From Pedobacter sp. Leaf176 (GTDB lineage Bacteria > Bacteroidota > Bacteroidia > Sphingobacteriales > Sphingobacteriaceae), in contig NZ_LMPD01000003.1 in NCBI RefSeq assembly GCF_001424305.1, positions 676,493-740,492 of the forward strand: a stretch of DNA of 64,000 nt, given 5' to 3'. The notes beneath the pieces are model-generated. The model saw nothing but the letters and a program-made list of their open reading frames with translations. It was not told the origin of the DNA and did not search any database. The translations under genes and the position numbers were made by a program. Shown piece after piece: positions 1 to 8,841 of the stretch. The first letter of the stretch is position 1. Every line of letters begins with the position of its first letter.

Positions 1-111
1 AACGAGGAAGAACATGACGACGATGAGGTTGCTGAAGATGGCGATGAATTTGGTGATGAATTTTCAGACAGTGAAACTTATGAAGATGACACCCATAAAG
101 ACGACTATTAA
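1..111 (+). CDS. C-terminal end of an acidic protein (partial)
   Basis: An open frame enters from the left edge and stops with TAA at 109-111. The 36 visible residues are mostly Asp and Glu with a few Tyr and His, ending in KDDY. This is a disordered acidic tail and carries no domain that would identify the protein. A good intrinsic terminator follows 26 bases after the stop, which supports a real gene end. I cannot name the product from the tail alone. Confidence 0.7.
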   Translation, partial: NEEEHDDDEVAEDGDEFGDEFSDSETYEDDTHKDDY

Positions 112-136
112 TAACCATTTCCATTAAAATACTCAA

Positions 137-166
137 CTGTCGGACAAATCATCCGGCAGTTTTTTT
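137..166 (+). terminator. Rho-independent terminator
   Basis: Arms CTGTCGGA (137-144) and TCCGGCAG (152-159) pair with one G-U, with a 7-nt loop, followed by seven T at 160-166. It closes the acidic-tail gene and leaves only 12 bases before the miaA start, so miaA either starts from a promoter overlapping the hairpin or depends on readthrough. Confidence 0.8.
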
Positions 167-178
167 ATACTTGAACTT

Positions 179-1129
179 ATGCGTGAAAGCCAGAACCGAA
201 AAACTTTAATTGCTATTGTAGGCCCAACCGCAATTGGTAAAACAGCTTTGGCGATAGCGCTTGCAAGGCACTATAATACTGAAATCCTATCTGCAGATTC
301 AAGGCAGTTTTACTCGGAAATGGAGATTGGCACCGCGAAACCCGACGTTAATGAACTTGCTTCAGCTAAACATCATTTTATTAATTCACACTCTGTAACC
401 CAGCTTTTTAGTACAGGAGACTTTGAAATTGAAGCGTTAAAAGTGATTGATACCATTTTCCAGAATCAAGATTTAGCCATAATGGTTGGTGGCAGCGGGT
501 TGTACATAAATGCTGTATTAAATGGCTTGGATGAAATGCCTGAGATCGATTTAGCAATCCGGGAAAAATTAAACATGCAGCTTGAAAACGAGGGGTTGGA
601 AGTAATTCAAAATCAGCTTAAGCTGCTCGATCAAGAATATTTTGAAAAGGTTGACCAGAATAATCCCCAACGGATGATAAGAGGTTTAGAAGTTGTTCTA
701 TCAACAGGACAAAAACTTTCTTCGATGTTATCCTTTACTAAAAAGCAAAGGACGTTCAACATCATTAAAATAGGTTTAAATACTGATCGCGCTAAACTTT
801 ACGAGCGAATTAACCTTCGGGTAGATAAGATGATGGAAAATGGTTTATTGGAAGAAGTGAAATCCTTAATTGATTTTAAAAAACATAATGCACTGAATAC
901 AGTTGGTTACAGTGAAATTTTTGATTACCTGGACGAAAAAATTACGCTGAATAATGCTGTAGCTTTAATTAAACAAAATACCCGGCGTTTTGCTAAAAGA
1001 CAGCTAACCTGGTTTAAACGGGACCAAGAAATTAACTGGTTCGAGCCTGGTCAAACGAGAGCGGTAATTGTGCGAATAAATGAAAGACTCGCGTCAAGTG
1101 AAACGACAAAAGGCCCCAATTTACATTAA
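179..1129 (+). CDS. miaA: tRNA dimethylallyltransferase MiaA
   Basis: Transfers a dimethylallyl group to N6 of A37 in tRNAs that read codons starting with U, the first step toward ms2i6A. At 316 aa it has normal family length. The P-loop GPTAIGKT is at residues 15-22, followed by the substrate-binding SADSRQFY motif, a GGSGLYI motif near residue 103 and the C-terminal KRQLTWF motif. The ATG at 179 places the P-loop at the usual distance from the N-terminus. It stands alone, convergent with the SGNH hydrolase gene 30 bases downstream. Confidence 0.97.
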   Translation: MRESQNRKTLIAIVGPTAIGKTALAIALARHYNTEILSADSRQFYSEMEIGTAKPDVNELASAKHHFINSHSVTQLFSTGDFEIEALKVIDTIFQNQDLAIMVGGSGLYINAVLNGLDEMPEIDLAIREKLNMQLENEGLEVIQNQLKLLDQEYFEKVDQNNPQRMIRGLEVVLSTGQKLSSMLSFTKKQRTFNIIKIGLNTDRAKLYERINLRVDKMMENGLLEEVKSLIDFKKHNALNTVGYSEIFDYLDEKITLNNAVALIKQNTRRFAKRQLTWFKRDQEINWFEPGQTRAVIVRINERLASSETTKGPNLH

Positions 1130-1159
1130 GGCCTTCTATCGGTTTAGTTTTAGTTATTA

Positions 1160-2446
1160 TTAATTAGGAAATTTAACCCCTCTGTACTCAGTAATATTGA
1201 CAGTCGGCATATTCGAACCATACTTACCATTTATTGCATCAATGAATACATTGGCAATTACCGCGTTACCACGAGGTGTTAAGTGAACCCCATCTAAAGA
1301 AAAAGCGCCACCCGTTATAAAGGAAGAATTAATTCCAACCCCTTGTACTACTACGCCCGTTTTAACCTGGTTAAGATAGCTGTAGGTGTCTGCAATTGCT
1401 AGTCCTTTACTATCGGCTAACGACTTAATGGTACTGTTATAGCTAATAACATAATCTTTAACCTTTATGATTTCATCTTTATCTAAAACCCAACTATTAA
1501 CAATTGGATTCAGAGGATGTAATCCATAAGGAAGGCCCGAAGCATTTGGAACACCGAATAAACCAGCTGATTGAAATGGTAAACGAATTAAATCTTCCGC
1601 AGTTGCAGCCCTTACCGTATTAGTTCCTGTTTGGATATAGATTGCGGCAGCAGCAGGATTGATTGCCTTGGCTGCATTTAATAAAGCCGCTACAGTTACT
1701 GTATTGAAGTAAGGAATTGCAGTAACATCAGGAATTGTTGCTACAACACCCTTAGCTCCGCCTACTGTTAAAGCGTTTACAAGATTAGAATACAGCAAAG
1801 CAAAGGTAGATTTGTCAGTTAAAACATTTGTCGCATCAGTAGTAACGCCGCCATTGGTAGCATAGCCTAAAGCATCGTTATTGCCTAACCATAAAGAAAA
1901 GAAAGTATGATTTCTACCTTGGATAAATTGGAAATAACTTACCGTTCCTACTTGTGAATCAGTCAATAAACGCTCTAAATATGGATTTGCAGCGCCAAAT
2001 GGTGCAGCAAATGCCAAATCAACACGCATGCCAGGAATACCAATATTCTGAACTTCACCAGTATATTTTGTTAAACGACCAGCCGCATCACGATAAGCAA
2101 GATTACTGGTCACATTTGTTAAAGTCGGACTACCATTTATAAGTGCTGATAATGTTAAATAGCCAGAACCGTTTGCTTGAGCATCCGTAAAAAATGGAGA
2201 AGTAAAGCTTCCGCCACCCACTGTAGCCATTTGCGCAGCGATTAAGTTTGGATAGGCTACTTTTTGTCCCTCAAGATATAACCCCCCATCTGCGAAACCA
2301 GATGTTAAAGAGTTACCAACTGCAATATACTTACTAAAATTAGCCTGTCCGGCTGACGTAGCAACTGCGGTATCGATATCTGGTTTGCAAGCTGCTGCTA
2401 AAAGGATTACGGCCGCCAAAAACCAATTGAATGTATATTTTCTCAT
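1160..2446 (-). CDS. SGNH/GDSL-family surface lipoprotein hydrolase
   Basis: Probable secreted ester hydrolase (428 aa). The N-terminus is a lipoprotein signal ending LLAAAC, so the protein should be lipid-anchored and probably surface-exposed. SGNH blocks are visible: GNSLTSG (block I, nucleophile Ser), GNND (block III) and DGVHLTPRG (block V, catalytic Asp and His). The frame stays open six codons further upstream, but ATG 2446 is preferred because it follows an AGGAGG 7 nt away and gives a clean signal peptide. It sits 11 nt behind a FadL-like porin gene; the pair may hydrolyse and import a lipid (inference). Substrate unknown. Confidence 0.85.
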   Translation of the reverse strand: MRKYTFNWFLAAVILLAAACKPDIDTAVATSAGQANFSKYIAVGNSLTSGFADGGLYLEGQKVAYPNLIAAQMATVGGGSFTSPFFTDAQANGSGYLTLSALINGSPTLTNVTSNLAYRDAAGRLTKYTGEVQNIGIPGMRVDLAFAAPFGAANPYLERLLTDSQVGTVSYFQFIQGRNHTFFSLWLGNNDALGYATNGGVTTDATNVLTDKSTFALLYSNLVNALTVGGAKGVVATIPDVTAIPYFNTVTVAALLNAAKAINPAAAAIYIQTGTNTVRAATAEDLIRLPFQSAGLFGVPNASGLPYGLHPLNPIVNSWVLDKDEIIKVKDYVISYNSTIKSLADSKGLAIADTYSYLNQVKTGVVVQGVGINSSFITGGAFSLDGVHLTPRGNAVIANVFIDAINGKYGSNMPTVNITEYRGVKFPN

Positions 2447-2447
2447 C

Positions 2448-2460
2448 TGAAATCCTCCTA
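2448..2460 (-). promoter_or_regulatory. Strong Shine-Dalgarno deciding the SGNH hydrolase start
   Basis: The minus strand reads TAGGAGGATTTCAG directly before the ATG at 2446. Bacteroidetes genes seldom carry a Shine-Dalgarno this good, and here it selects the internal Met over the longer frame. It overlaps the stop codon of the upstream porin gene, so translational coupling is likely. Confidence 0.7.
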
Positions 2461-3681
2461 CCATTTATAAGTTAATGAAATACCCGGCGCGTAAACCAAA
2501 GTTTTGAACGTACCATCTAAACCGGTTTCGATATTTTTTTGTTTGCGAGATTTAACATCTTCAAAGAAGAATGAAGCATTCACCTCAAACTTCGGGGTAA
2601 AAGCATAACCTGCCCCGGCACTCAAAATGTAACGGTCTGCATCCGGTGCTTCCGGTGTTACGTAGCCATCCTGAACAGGACTAAAGGCATATCCCACACC
2701 CGCCCGCAAAGCTAACTTATCGGAAGCCTGGTGATTAATACCCAACTTAAATGAAGAACCATCACGATAGTTCCGGGCAGATTTTGTATCAGCAAGTGCC
2801 GGAGTATTGGTTGCATAGTCAAAGGATAAATCCTGATAAACATGCCATTGTACCCAACTTGCGTCGAATGCAAGCAATGTGCTTTTCGACAATGGAATTC
2901 CAATACCTAAACTTGTTGTAGCCGGTAAAGGCAATTCGGCATTAAACGTATTTCCTGAAGGGAAAGAAGTTCTTAAGGAATTCGGAACATCAAATTCTGC
3001 AGAACCTGCCTCTAACTTAGTAACTACTTTAGATTTATGAACAATTGCAAAAGTAACGTTGCTTAAAGTTTTGATGTAAATACCTGCGTTCCAGCCATAA
3101 CCCTTGCCGGTACCATCAAGCGTCGCCTTACCTGATCGGCCATCAGGATAATTTACCGGAAGTGCCCTCTGAAGGTTTACATCGCCATGGTTGTACACAA
3201 AACCTGCACCGATACCAATCTGATCTGTAATCTTCACACTCAATGTAGGCTGAACATAAATCGCTTTCAAGTTTAATGAGGTCAAAGCATATTTACCAGA
3301 CCAGTTGTCACCCCAATCCACCAAGCCGCCAAAGGGCGTGTAAACACCCAATCCTAACTTCCAACGGTTAGATTTTGGTCCCCAAACGGCGTAAAATTCG
3401 AACGGAGGTGCAATTTTATTTTTAACATCTTCTGTTACATTTGAACCGGTCCGCTGAAAAGCCGATTTAAACAATAATGGGTTTACGCCTGCTGAAATTG
3501 AGTTTTTCTCTAAGAAACTAACCGCCCCTGGATTGAAAAAGACGGAAGCTTCATCTAGTGCCAGAGCAGATCCTGCCCCAGCCATACCAATTTGTTTTTG
3601 CCCTTGTAAATTAACCTGGAAACCCTGCCCCAAAACCCATAGTGGGGCGGATAGTAATACGCTCAATAAAATTTTTTTCAT
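2458..3681 (-). CDS. OmpP1/FadL/TodX-family outer-membrane transporter
   Basis: Predicted 407-aa outer-membrane beta-barrel for hydrophobic substrates such as long-chain fatty acids. A signal peptide (MKKILLSVLLSAPLWVLGQG) precedes the conserved FadL-type N-terminus, with an AGSALALDEASVFFNPGA region that matches the family hatch motif, then repeated amphipathic strands and a terminal aromatic residue (KW). Upstream lies a Bacteroidetes-type promoter. It is first in a two-gene unit with the SGNH hydrolase. Fatty-acid specificity is inferred from family only. Confidence 0.9.
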   Translation of the reverse strand: MKKILLSVLLSAPLWVLGQGFQVNLQGQKQIGMAGAGSALALDEASVFFNPGAVSFLEKNSISAGVNPLLFKSAFQRTGSNVTEDVKNKIAPPFEFYAVWGPKSNRWKLGLGVYTPFGGLVDWGDNWSGKYALTSLNLKAIYVQPTLSVKITDQIGIGAGFVYNHGDVNLQRALPVNYPDGRSGKATLDGTGKGYGWNAGIYIKTLSNVTFAIVHKSKVVTKLEAGSAEFDVPNSLRTSFPSGNTFNAELPLPATTSLGIGIPLSKSTLLAFDASWVQWHVYQDLSFDYATNTPALADTKSARNYRDGSSFKLGINHQASDKLALRAGVGYAFSPVQDGYVTPEAPDADRYILSAGAGYAFTPKFEVNASFFFEDVKSRKQKNIETGLDGTFKTLVYAPGISLTYKW

Positions 3682-3700
3682 CTATATATGGTTATAGCAC

Positions 3701-3731
3701 AAATGTATACTATGCTAACATAGCAATCAAG
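3701..3731 (-). promoter_or_regulatory. Putative Bacteroidetes promoter for the FadL-like gene
   Basis: On the minus strand TACATTTG (plus 3701-3708) matches the -7 consensus TAnnTTTG, and a TTG (3729-3731) sits 20 nt upstream in the -33 position. The -7 box is 20 nt from the ATG at 3681, so the leader would be short. Confidence 0.45.
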
Positions 3732-3758
3732 TATTTGTTTATTTTGTTTGATAGAATT

Positions 3759-4070
3759 TTATGCCTGTGCTGTTGGCCCGCCAAAGCCCATTGGAAAAGG
3801 TGGCTCCTCCTGCGTTTTAATTCGTCCATTAACATGCTCAAATTTTTGAATGTTATCTTCCATAGCAGTTAACAAACGCTTTGCGTGTTCTGGTGTTAAA
3901 ATGATTCTCGATTTAACTTTAGCCTTAGGCAAGCCGGGCATTACTCGGATAAAATCTAATACGAATTCGGTATTTGAATGGGTAATAATTGCAAGGTTTG
4001 AAAAAATACCTTCCGCAATTTCTTCAGACAGCTCTATATTTATTTGGTTTTCGTTCTGTTGTTCTTCCAT
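3759..4070 (-). CDS. DUF3467 domain protein
   Basis: A 103-aa protein of the DUF3467 family, widespread in Bacteroidetes and of unknown function. The conserved core NLAIITHSNTEFVLDFIRVMPG is followed by KSRIILTPEHAKRLL and an amphipathic helix; the tail PPFPMGFGGP is Pro/Gly rich. The open frame extends 18 codons further upstream, but that stretch contains a perfect terminator hairpin (4086-4110), so the internal Met at 4070 is taken as the start. It lies downstream of rpoBC in the same orientation, separated by terminators. Confidence 0.85.
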   Translation of the reverse strand: MEEQQNENQINIELSEEIAEGIFSNLAIITHSNTEFVLDFIRVMPGLPKAKVKSRIILTPEHAKRLLTAMEDNIQKFEHVNGRIKTQEEPPFPMGFGGPTAQA

Positions 4071-4085
4071 AGACCAAAAATAAAA

Positions 4086-4110
4086 AAATCCGCTATGTAT
4101 TAGCGGATTT
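4086..4110 (-). terminator. Rho-independent terminator of the small coiled-coil gene
   Basis: Perfect 10-bp stem: 4086-4095 (AAATCCGCTA) pairs with 4101-4110 around a 5-nt loop. The A-run on the plus-strand side gives a U-run on minus-strand transcripts, so it ends the gene at 4135-4377. Its position inside the long form of the DUF3467 frame argues against that long form. Confidence 0.8.
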
Positions 4111-4134
4111 ATAAAAAGATTCATTAAATAAAAG

Positions 4135-4377
4135 CTATTTAATCATAAAATTTACAATGCCGATTACAGAGCCAATAATAGCTAAAAACTGAATTAAACC
4201 AACTACATAGATGGTTTTTTGCATACCTGAAATATCTTCTTTCGTCGCTAAAATTTCACGTTTGTTATCAAACTCAGTCTTCACTTCATTTTTAACAAAC
4301 GACACCAATTGTTCTGCTTCATTTTCGCCTAACTTCGCTTTTAATATTTGAAAAAGTTGTATCTCAGAAACACTCAT
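4135..4377 (-). CDS. Small protein with one C-terminal membrane helix
   Basis: An 80-aa protein of unknown function. Residues 1-52 are charged and helical, with coiled-coil character (AKLGENEAEQLVSFVKNEVK). Residues about 56-78 form one hydrophobic helix ending in FMIK. The layout resembles small membrane-tethered coiled-coil proteins of the DUF1640 type, but I cannot assign a family with confidence. It lies 88 nt after rpoC and between two strong terminators, so it is probably a separate transcript. Confidence 0.7.
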   Translation of the reverse strand: MSVSEIQLFQILKAKLGENEAEQLVSFVKNEVKTEFDNKREILATKEDISGMQKTIYVVGLIQFLAIIGSVIGIVNFMIK

Positions 4378-4421
4378 GCTACTAATTTTATTTAAAAATA
4401 CAAAATCCGTTCCAAATAAAA

Positions 4422-4447
4422 AAGTCCTCCACTTTGGTGGAGGACTT
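4422..4447 (-). terminator. Rho-independent terminator of the rpoBC operon
   Basis: Perfect 11-bp stem: 4422-4432 (AAGTCCTCCAC) with 4437-4447, loop TTTG. The plus-strand A-rich run before it becomes a U-run on the minus strand. It lies 19 nt after the rpoC stop. Confidence 0.9.
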
Positions 4448-4465
4448 GATTTAAGATATTGATAT

Positions 4466-7400
4466 TTAAGCCTCTACTTCTTCTTGTTTCGAAGCTAATA
4501 ACTTATCATATTCTTCCTGAGAACCAACGATGATTCTTTCGTAACCACGTACACCAGTACCTGAAGGTATTAAGTGACCAACGATCACGTTTTCTTTCAA
4601 GCCTAACATGTTGTCGCGTTTACCTGCAATCGCCGCCTCATTTAATACTTTCGTAGTTTCCTGGAACGAAGCCGCAGAAATGAACGATTTAGTACCTAAT
4701 GATGCACGAGTAATACCTTGTAAGATAGAACTTGCTGTTGCTGGTCTTGCATCTCTAACCGTGATCTGTTTCAAATCTTTACGTTTCAATTGAGAATTTT
4801 CATCTCTTAATCTACGTAATGAAACAATCTGACCTGGTTTGAAATCTGTTGAATCACCTGCATCTTCAACTACTTTCTTGTCGTACATTGCGTCGTTCTC
4901 ATCAGCAAAATCCCAACGGTCAACAGCATTGTTTTCCAAGAAAATGGTATCACCCGGATCTTCAATGTGAACTTTTTGCATCATCTGGTGAACAATTACT
5001 TCGAAGTGCTTATCGTTAATTTTAACACCTTGCAAACGGTAAACCTCTTGAATACCATTTACTAAGTATTCCTGAACCGCTGCCGGACCTTTAATTGATA
5101 AGATATCTGCCGGAGAAATTGAACCATCTGATAAAGGCATACCTGCTTTCACAAAGTCATTATCCTGTACAAGGATGTGTTTCGACAATGGAACTAGGTA
5201 TTTTTTAACTTCACCATCTTTAGATTCGATTGTAATTTCACGGTTACCACGTTTAACACCACCTAACGTTACAACACCATCAATCTCAGTTACTACAGCT
5301 GGGTTTGAAGGATTACGAGCCTCAAATAACTCTGTTACACGAGGCAAACCACCTGTAATATCTCGGGTTTTACCAGTTGCACGAGGAATTTTAGCGATAA
5401 TCTGACCGGTTTGAATGGCTTCACCTTCATCAACTGAAACGTGAGCACCTACTGGAATGTTATAACCTTTTATAAATTCACCTTTCTTATCAACGATTTG
5501 AACAGAAGGGTTTTTAGTTTTATCACGTGTATCGATAATCACTTTTTCACGGTGACCAGTTTGCTCATCTGATTCTTCACGGAAGGTTACACCTTCAATA
5601 ATGGCATCAAACTGTGCTTTACCAGCAAATTCGGAAAGAATAACCGCGTTATACGGATCCCACGAACAGATTTTATCACCTTTTGAAAGCTTATCACCTT
5701 CTTTTACGAACAAGAACGCGCCGTAAGGAATATTGTTGGTTACAATGATACGTCCGGTTCCTGGCTCAACAATTTTAAACTCACCTGAACGACCCAATAC
5801 TACTTGTACTGTACCATCTTCAGTTTGTGTATCAACTGTACGGATATTTTCGAATTCGATAACACCATCAAATTTAGCTACGATGTTAGATTCTGCAGCA
5901 ATGTTCGACGCAGTACCACCCACGTGGAAAGTACGAAGTGTTAACTGTGTACCCGGCTCACCGATTGACTGTGCTGCAATTACACCAACTGCTTCACCTC
6001 TTTGAACACGTTTACCAGATGCCAAGTTACGGCCATAACATAATGCACAAACACCACGTTTAGCTTCGCAAGTTAATACTGAACGAATTTCAATACCTTC
6101 TAAAGGCGATTCTTCGATCAGTTTAGCAACTTCTTCATTAATATCTTCGCCAGCACCTACTAATAATGTATTATCTAAAGGATTGTATACATCATGTAGT
6201 GAAGTACGGCCTAGAATCCTGTCATATAATGGCTCAACGATATCTTCCTGATCTTTTAAAGCGGTAGTATACATACCTCTCAAAGTGCCACAATCGTTAT
6301 CATTAACAATCATATCCTGCGCTACATCATGTAAACGACGGGTTAAGTAACCCGCATCCGCAGTTTTTAAAGCCGTATCAGCCAAACCTTTACGGGCACC
6401 GTGAGTAGAGATAAAGTACTCTAATACCGATAAACCTTCTTTAAAGTTTGATAAAATCGGGTTTTCAATGATATCACCACCTGAACCTGATTTCTGAGGT
6501 TTCGCCATCAAACCACGCATTCCGCAAAGCTGACGAATCTGCTCTTTCGAACCACGTGCACCTGAATCAAGCATCATGTAAACTGAGTTAAAACCTTGGT
6601 TATCTGAAGATAACTGAGTCATAACGAAAGTAGTTAACCTGTTGTTGATACGGGTCCAGATATCGATTATCTGGTTGTAACGTTCGTTGTTGGTAATGAA
6701 ACCCATGTTATAGTTGTTTCTTACCTCTTCAACTTCCGCTGCAGCTTGCTCCAATAAAGTGTGTTTCTCTACCGGAATGTTTACGTCTTGTAAGTTGAAC
6801 GATAAACCGCCTTGGAAAGCCATTTTGAAACCTAATTCTTTGATATCATCTAAGAACTGAGAAGCACGGGCCATACCAGTCATTTTAACTACTTCCCCGA
6901 TAATATCCCTTAACGATTTTTTAGTTAATAATTCATTGATATAACCTACCTCTTGAGGCACCAATTGGTTAAACAATACTCTACCAACAGTAGTTTCTGT
7001 TAATTTATTAACGATAGAACCATCGTTTTGCTTAACATTTACCCTTACTTTGATGAAAGCATGAAGATCTAATTCTTTCTCATTGTAAGCAATAATTACT
7101 TCCTCTGGAGAATAAAAATTAGAGTCCTGTCCTTTAACTACTCTTGTCTCATCAGTTCTACGGCCTTTAGTAATATAATAAAGACCCAAAACCATATCCT
7201 GAGATGGTACTGTAATTGGTGTACCGTTTGCAGGGTTTAAGATATTGTGTGCAGCCAACATTAATACTTGGGCTTCCAAAATTGCCGCGTTACCTAGTGG
7301 TAAGTGGACAGCCATCTGGTCACCATCAAAATCGGCGTTGAATGCAGTACAAACTAACGGGTGTAACTGGATCGCTTTTCCTTCAATTAATTTTGGTTGG

Positions 7401-8752
7401 AAAGCCTGAATACCCAATCTGTGTAATGTAGGTGCACGGTTTAATAATACCGGGTGACCTTTCAATACATTTTCTAAGATATCCCAAACTAATGGATCTT
7501 TTCTATCAACGATTTTCTTGGCAGACTTCACTGTTTTTACCACACCACGCTCAATCATCTTGCGAATAATGAACGGTTTGTAGAGCTCAGCAGCCATATC
7601 TTTAGGAATACCGCATTCGTGCAATTTAAGGCTAGGGCCTACAACAATTACCGAACGAGCTGAATAATCCACACGTTTACCTAATAAGTTCTGACGGAAA
7701 CGACCTTGTTTACCTTTCAAAATATCTGAAAGTGATTTCAAAGCACGGTTACCTTCAGTTTTAACCGCATTAACTTTACGTGAGTTATCAAATAACGAAT
7801 CTACAGCTTCCTGTAACATACGTTTCTCGTTACGTAAAATTACCTCTGGTGCTTTAATCTCGATCAAACGTTTTAAACGGTTGTTACGGATAATTACACG
7901 ACGGTATAAATCATTTAAATCTGAAGTTGCAAAACGACCGCCTTCTAATGGAACTAAAGGACGTAACTCTGGCGGAATAACCGGAACGATTTTAACAATC
8001 ATCCACTCAGGGCGATTCTCAATACGGGTATTAGCACCACGGAAAGCTTCAACAACCTGAAGACGTTTTAAAGCCTCATTTTTACGTTGCTGAGATGTTT
8101 CGTTAGCAGCCTGGTGACGTAAATCATAAGACAAAGTATCTAAATTAATACGTTTTAACAAATCTTCTAATGCTTCAGCACCCATTTTGGCGATGAATTT
8201 ATTAGGATCTTTGTCATCTAAGTATTGGTTTTCTTTAGGTAATTTATCTAAGATATCTAAATATTCTTCTTCTGTCAGGAAGTCCATATAATTGATACCC
8301 TCTTCAGCCATTAAGCCTGACTGAATAACTACGTAACGCTCATAATAGATAATTAAATCTAATTTTTTAGTAGGTAATCCTAATAAATAACCGATTTTGT
8401 TTGGCAATGAACGGAAATACCAGATGTGTGCAACAGGAACCACCAAAGCGATGTGTCCCATACGCTCACGACGTACTTTCTTTTCAGTAACCTCAACACC
8501 ACAACGATCACAAACAATACCCTTATAACGGATACGTTTGTATTTACCGCAATGACATTCGTAATCTTTTACCGGACCAAAAATACGCTCACAAAACAAA
8601 CCGTCACGTTCAGGTTTGTAAGTACGGTAGTTAATCGTTTCCGGTTTCAACACCTCACCGCTCGAACGTTCCAGAATAATTTCCGGAGACGATAAGCTAA
8701 TTGTGATTGATGTGAAATTGCTTTTTAATTTATTATCCTTTTTGTAAGACAT
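4466..8752 (-). CDS. rpoC: DNA-directed RNA polymerase beta' subunit
   Basis: The 1428-aa beta' subunit, which forms the catalytic centre of RNA polymerase with RpoB. The N-terminal zinc ribbon has Cys at 66, 68, 81 and 84. The metal-binding loop [12 protein letters not shown] lies near residue 470 and holds the three catalytic Asp. A second zinc site ([11 protein letters not shown]) lies near residue 890, followed by trigger-loop and jaw regions ([16 protein letters not shown]). It is the last gene of the secE-to-rpoC operon. The gap to rpoB is filled with a heptad-repeat hairpin. Confidence 0.99.
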   Translation of the reverse strand: MSYKKDNKLKSNFTSITISLSSPEIILERSSGEVLKPETINYRTYKPERDGLFCERIFGPVKDYECHCGKYKRIRYKGIVCDRCGVEVTEKKVRRERMGHIALVVPVAHIWYFRSLPNKIGYLLGLPTKKLDLIIYYERYVVIQSGLMAEEGINYMDFLTEEEYLDILDKLPKENQYLDDKDPNKFIAKMGAEALEDLLKRINLDTLSYDLRHQAANETSQQRKNEALKRLQVVEAFRGANTRIENRPEWMIVKIVPVIPPELRPLVPLEGGRFATSDLNDLYRRVIIRNNRLKRLIEIKAPEVILRNEKRMLQEAVDSLFDNSRKVNAVKTEGNRALKSLSDILKGKQGRFRQNLLGKRVDYSARSVIVVGPSLKLHECGIPKDMAAELYKPFIIRKMIERGVVKTVKSAKKIVDRKDPLVWDILENVLKGHPVLLNRAPTLHRLGIQAFQPKLIEGKAIQLHPLVCTAFNADFDGDQMAVHLPLGNAAILEAQVLMLAAHNILNPANGTPITVPSQDMVLGLYYITKGRRTDETRVVKGQDSNFYSPEEVIIAYNEKELDLHAFIKVRVNVKQNDGSIVNKLTETTVGRVLFNQLVPQEVGYINELLTKKSLRDIIGEVVKMTGMARASQFLDDIKELGFKMAFQGGLSFNLQDVNIPVEKHTLLEQAAAEVEEVRNNYNMGFITNNERYNQIIDIWTRINNRLTTFVMTQLSSDNQGFNSVYMMLDSGARGSKEQIRQLCGMRGLMAKPQKSGSGGDIIENPILSNFKEGLSVLEYFISTHGARKGLADTALKTADAGYLTRRLHDVAQDMIVNDNDCGTLRGMYTTALKDQEDIVEPLYDRILGRTSLHDVYNPLDNTLLVGAGEDINEEVAKLIEESPLEGIEIRSVLTCEAKRGVCALCYGRNLASGKRVQRGEAVGVIAAQSIGEPGTQLTLRTFHVGGTASNIAAESNIVAKFDGVIEFENIRTVDTQTEDGTVQVVLGRSGEFKIVEPGTGRIIVTNNIPYGAFLFVKEGDKLSKGDKICSWDPYNAVILSEFAGKAQFDAIIEGVTFREESDEQTGHREKVIIDTRDKTKNPSVQIVDKKGEFIKGYNIPVGAHVSVDEGEAIQTGQIIAKIPRATGKTRDITGGLPRVTELFEARNPSNPAVVTEIDGVVTLGGVKRGNREITIESKDGEVKKYLVPLSKHILVQDNDFVKAGMPLSDGSISPADILSIKGPAAVQEYLVNGIQEVYRLQGVKINDKHFEVIVHQMMQKVHIEDPGDTIFLENNAVDRWDFADENDAMYDKKVVEDAGDSTDFKPGQIVSLRRLRDENSQLKRKDLKQITVRDARPATASSILQGITRASLGTKSFISAASFQETTKVLNEAAIAGKRDNMLGLKENVIVGHLIPSGTGVRGYERIIVGSQEEYDKLLASKQEEVEA

Positions 8753-8767
8753 ATCTTTTTGTTTTTA

Positions 8768-8841
8768 GTAGCAAGTACTTAGTATTAAGTATCAAGACAG
8801 AATTAACCCTCTTGATACTCGATACTTTATACTTAATACTT
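8768..8841. repeat. Heptad-repeat hairpin between rpoB and rpoC (element A)
   Basis: Arm 1 (8773-8796) reads as 7-nt units AAGTACT TAGTATT AAGTATC; arm 2 (8811-8841) as CTTGATA CTCGATA CTTTATA CTTAATA. The arms are reverse complements apart from about 1.5 extra units in arm 2. The repeat fills nearly the whole 87-bp spacer and arm 2 runs into the rpoB stop codon. It has no U-run and is not a normal terminator. Confidence 0.8.

Noticed and set aside
1110..1135. AAGGCC/GGCCTT pairing at the miaA end as a terminator
   Set aside because: Only six pairs and no T-run on either strand.
3642..4083. Plus-strand frames of 76-77 aa opposite the FadL-like and DUF3467 genes
   Set aside because: Antisense shadows; no start signals.
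4071..4124. N-terminal extension of the DUF3467 frame
   Set aside because: It contains a perfect terminator hairpin for the preceding gene and is not DUF3467-like.
8768..8841. CRISPR or terminator reading of the short tandem repeats
   Set aside because: Units of 7 nt with no unique spacers rule out CRISPR; absence of a U-run and very low GC argue against an intrinsic terminator.
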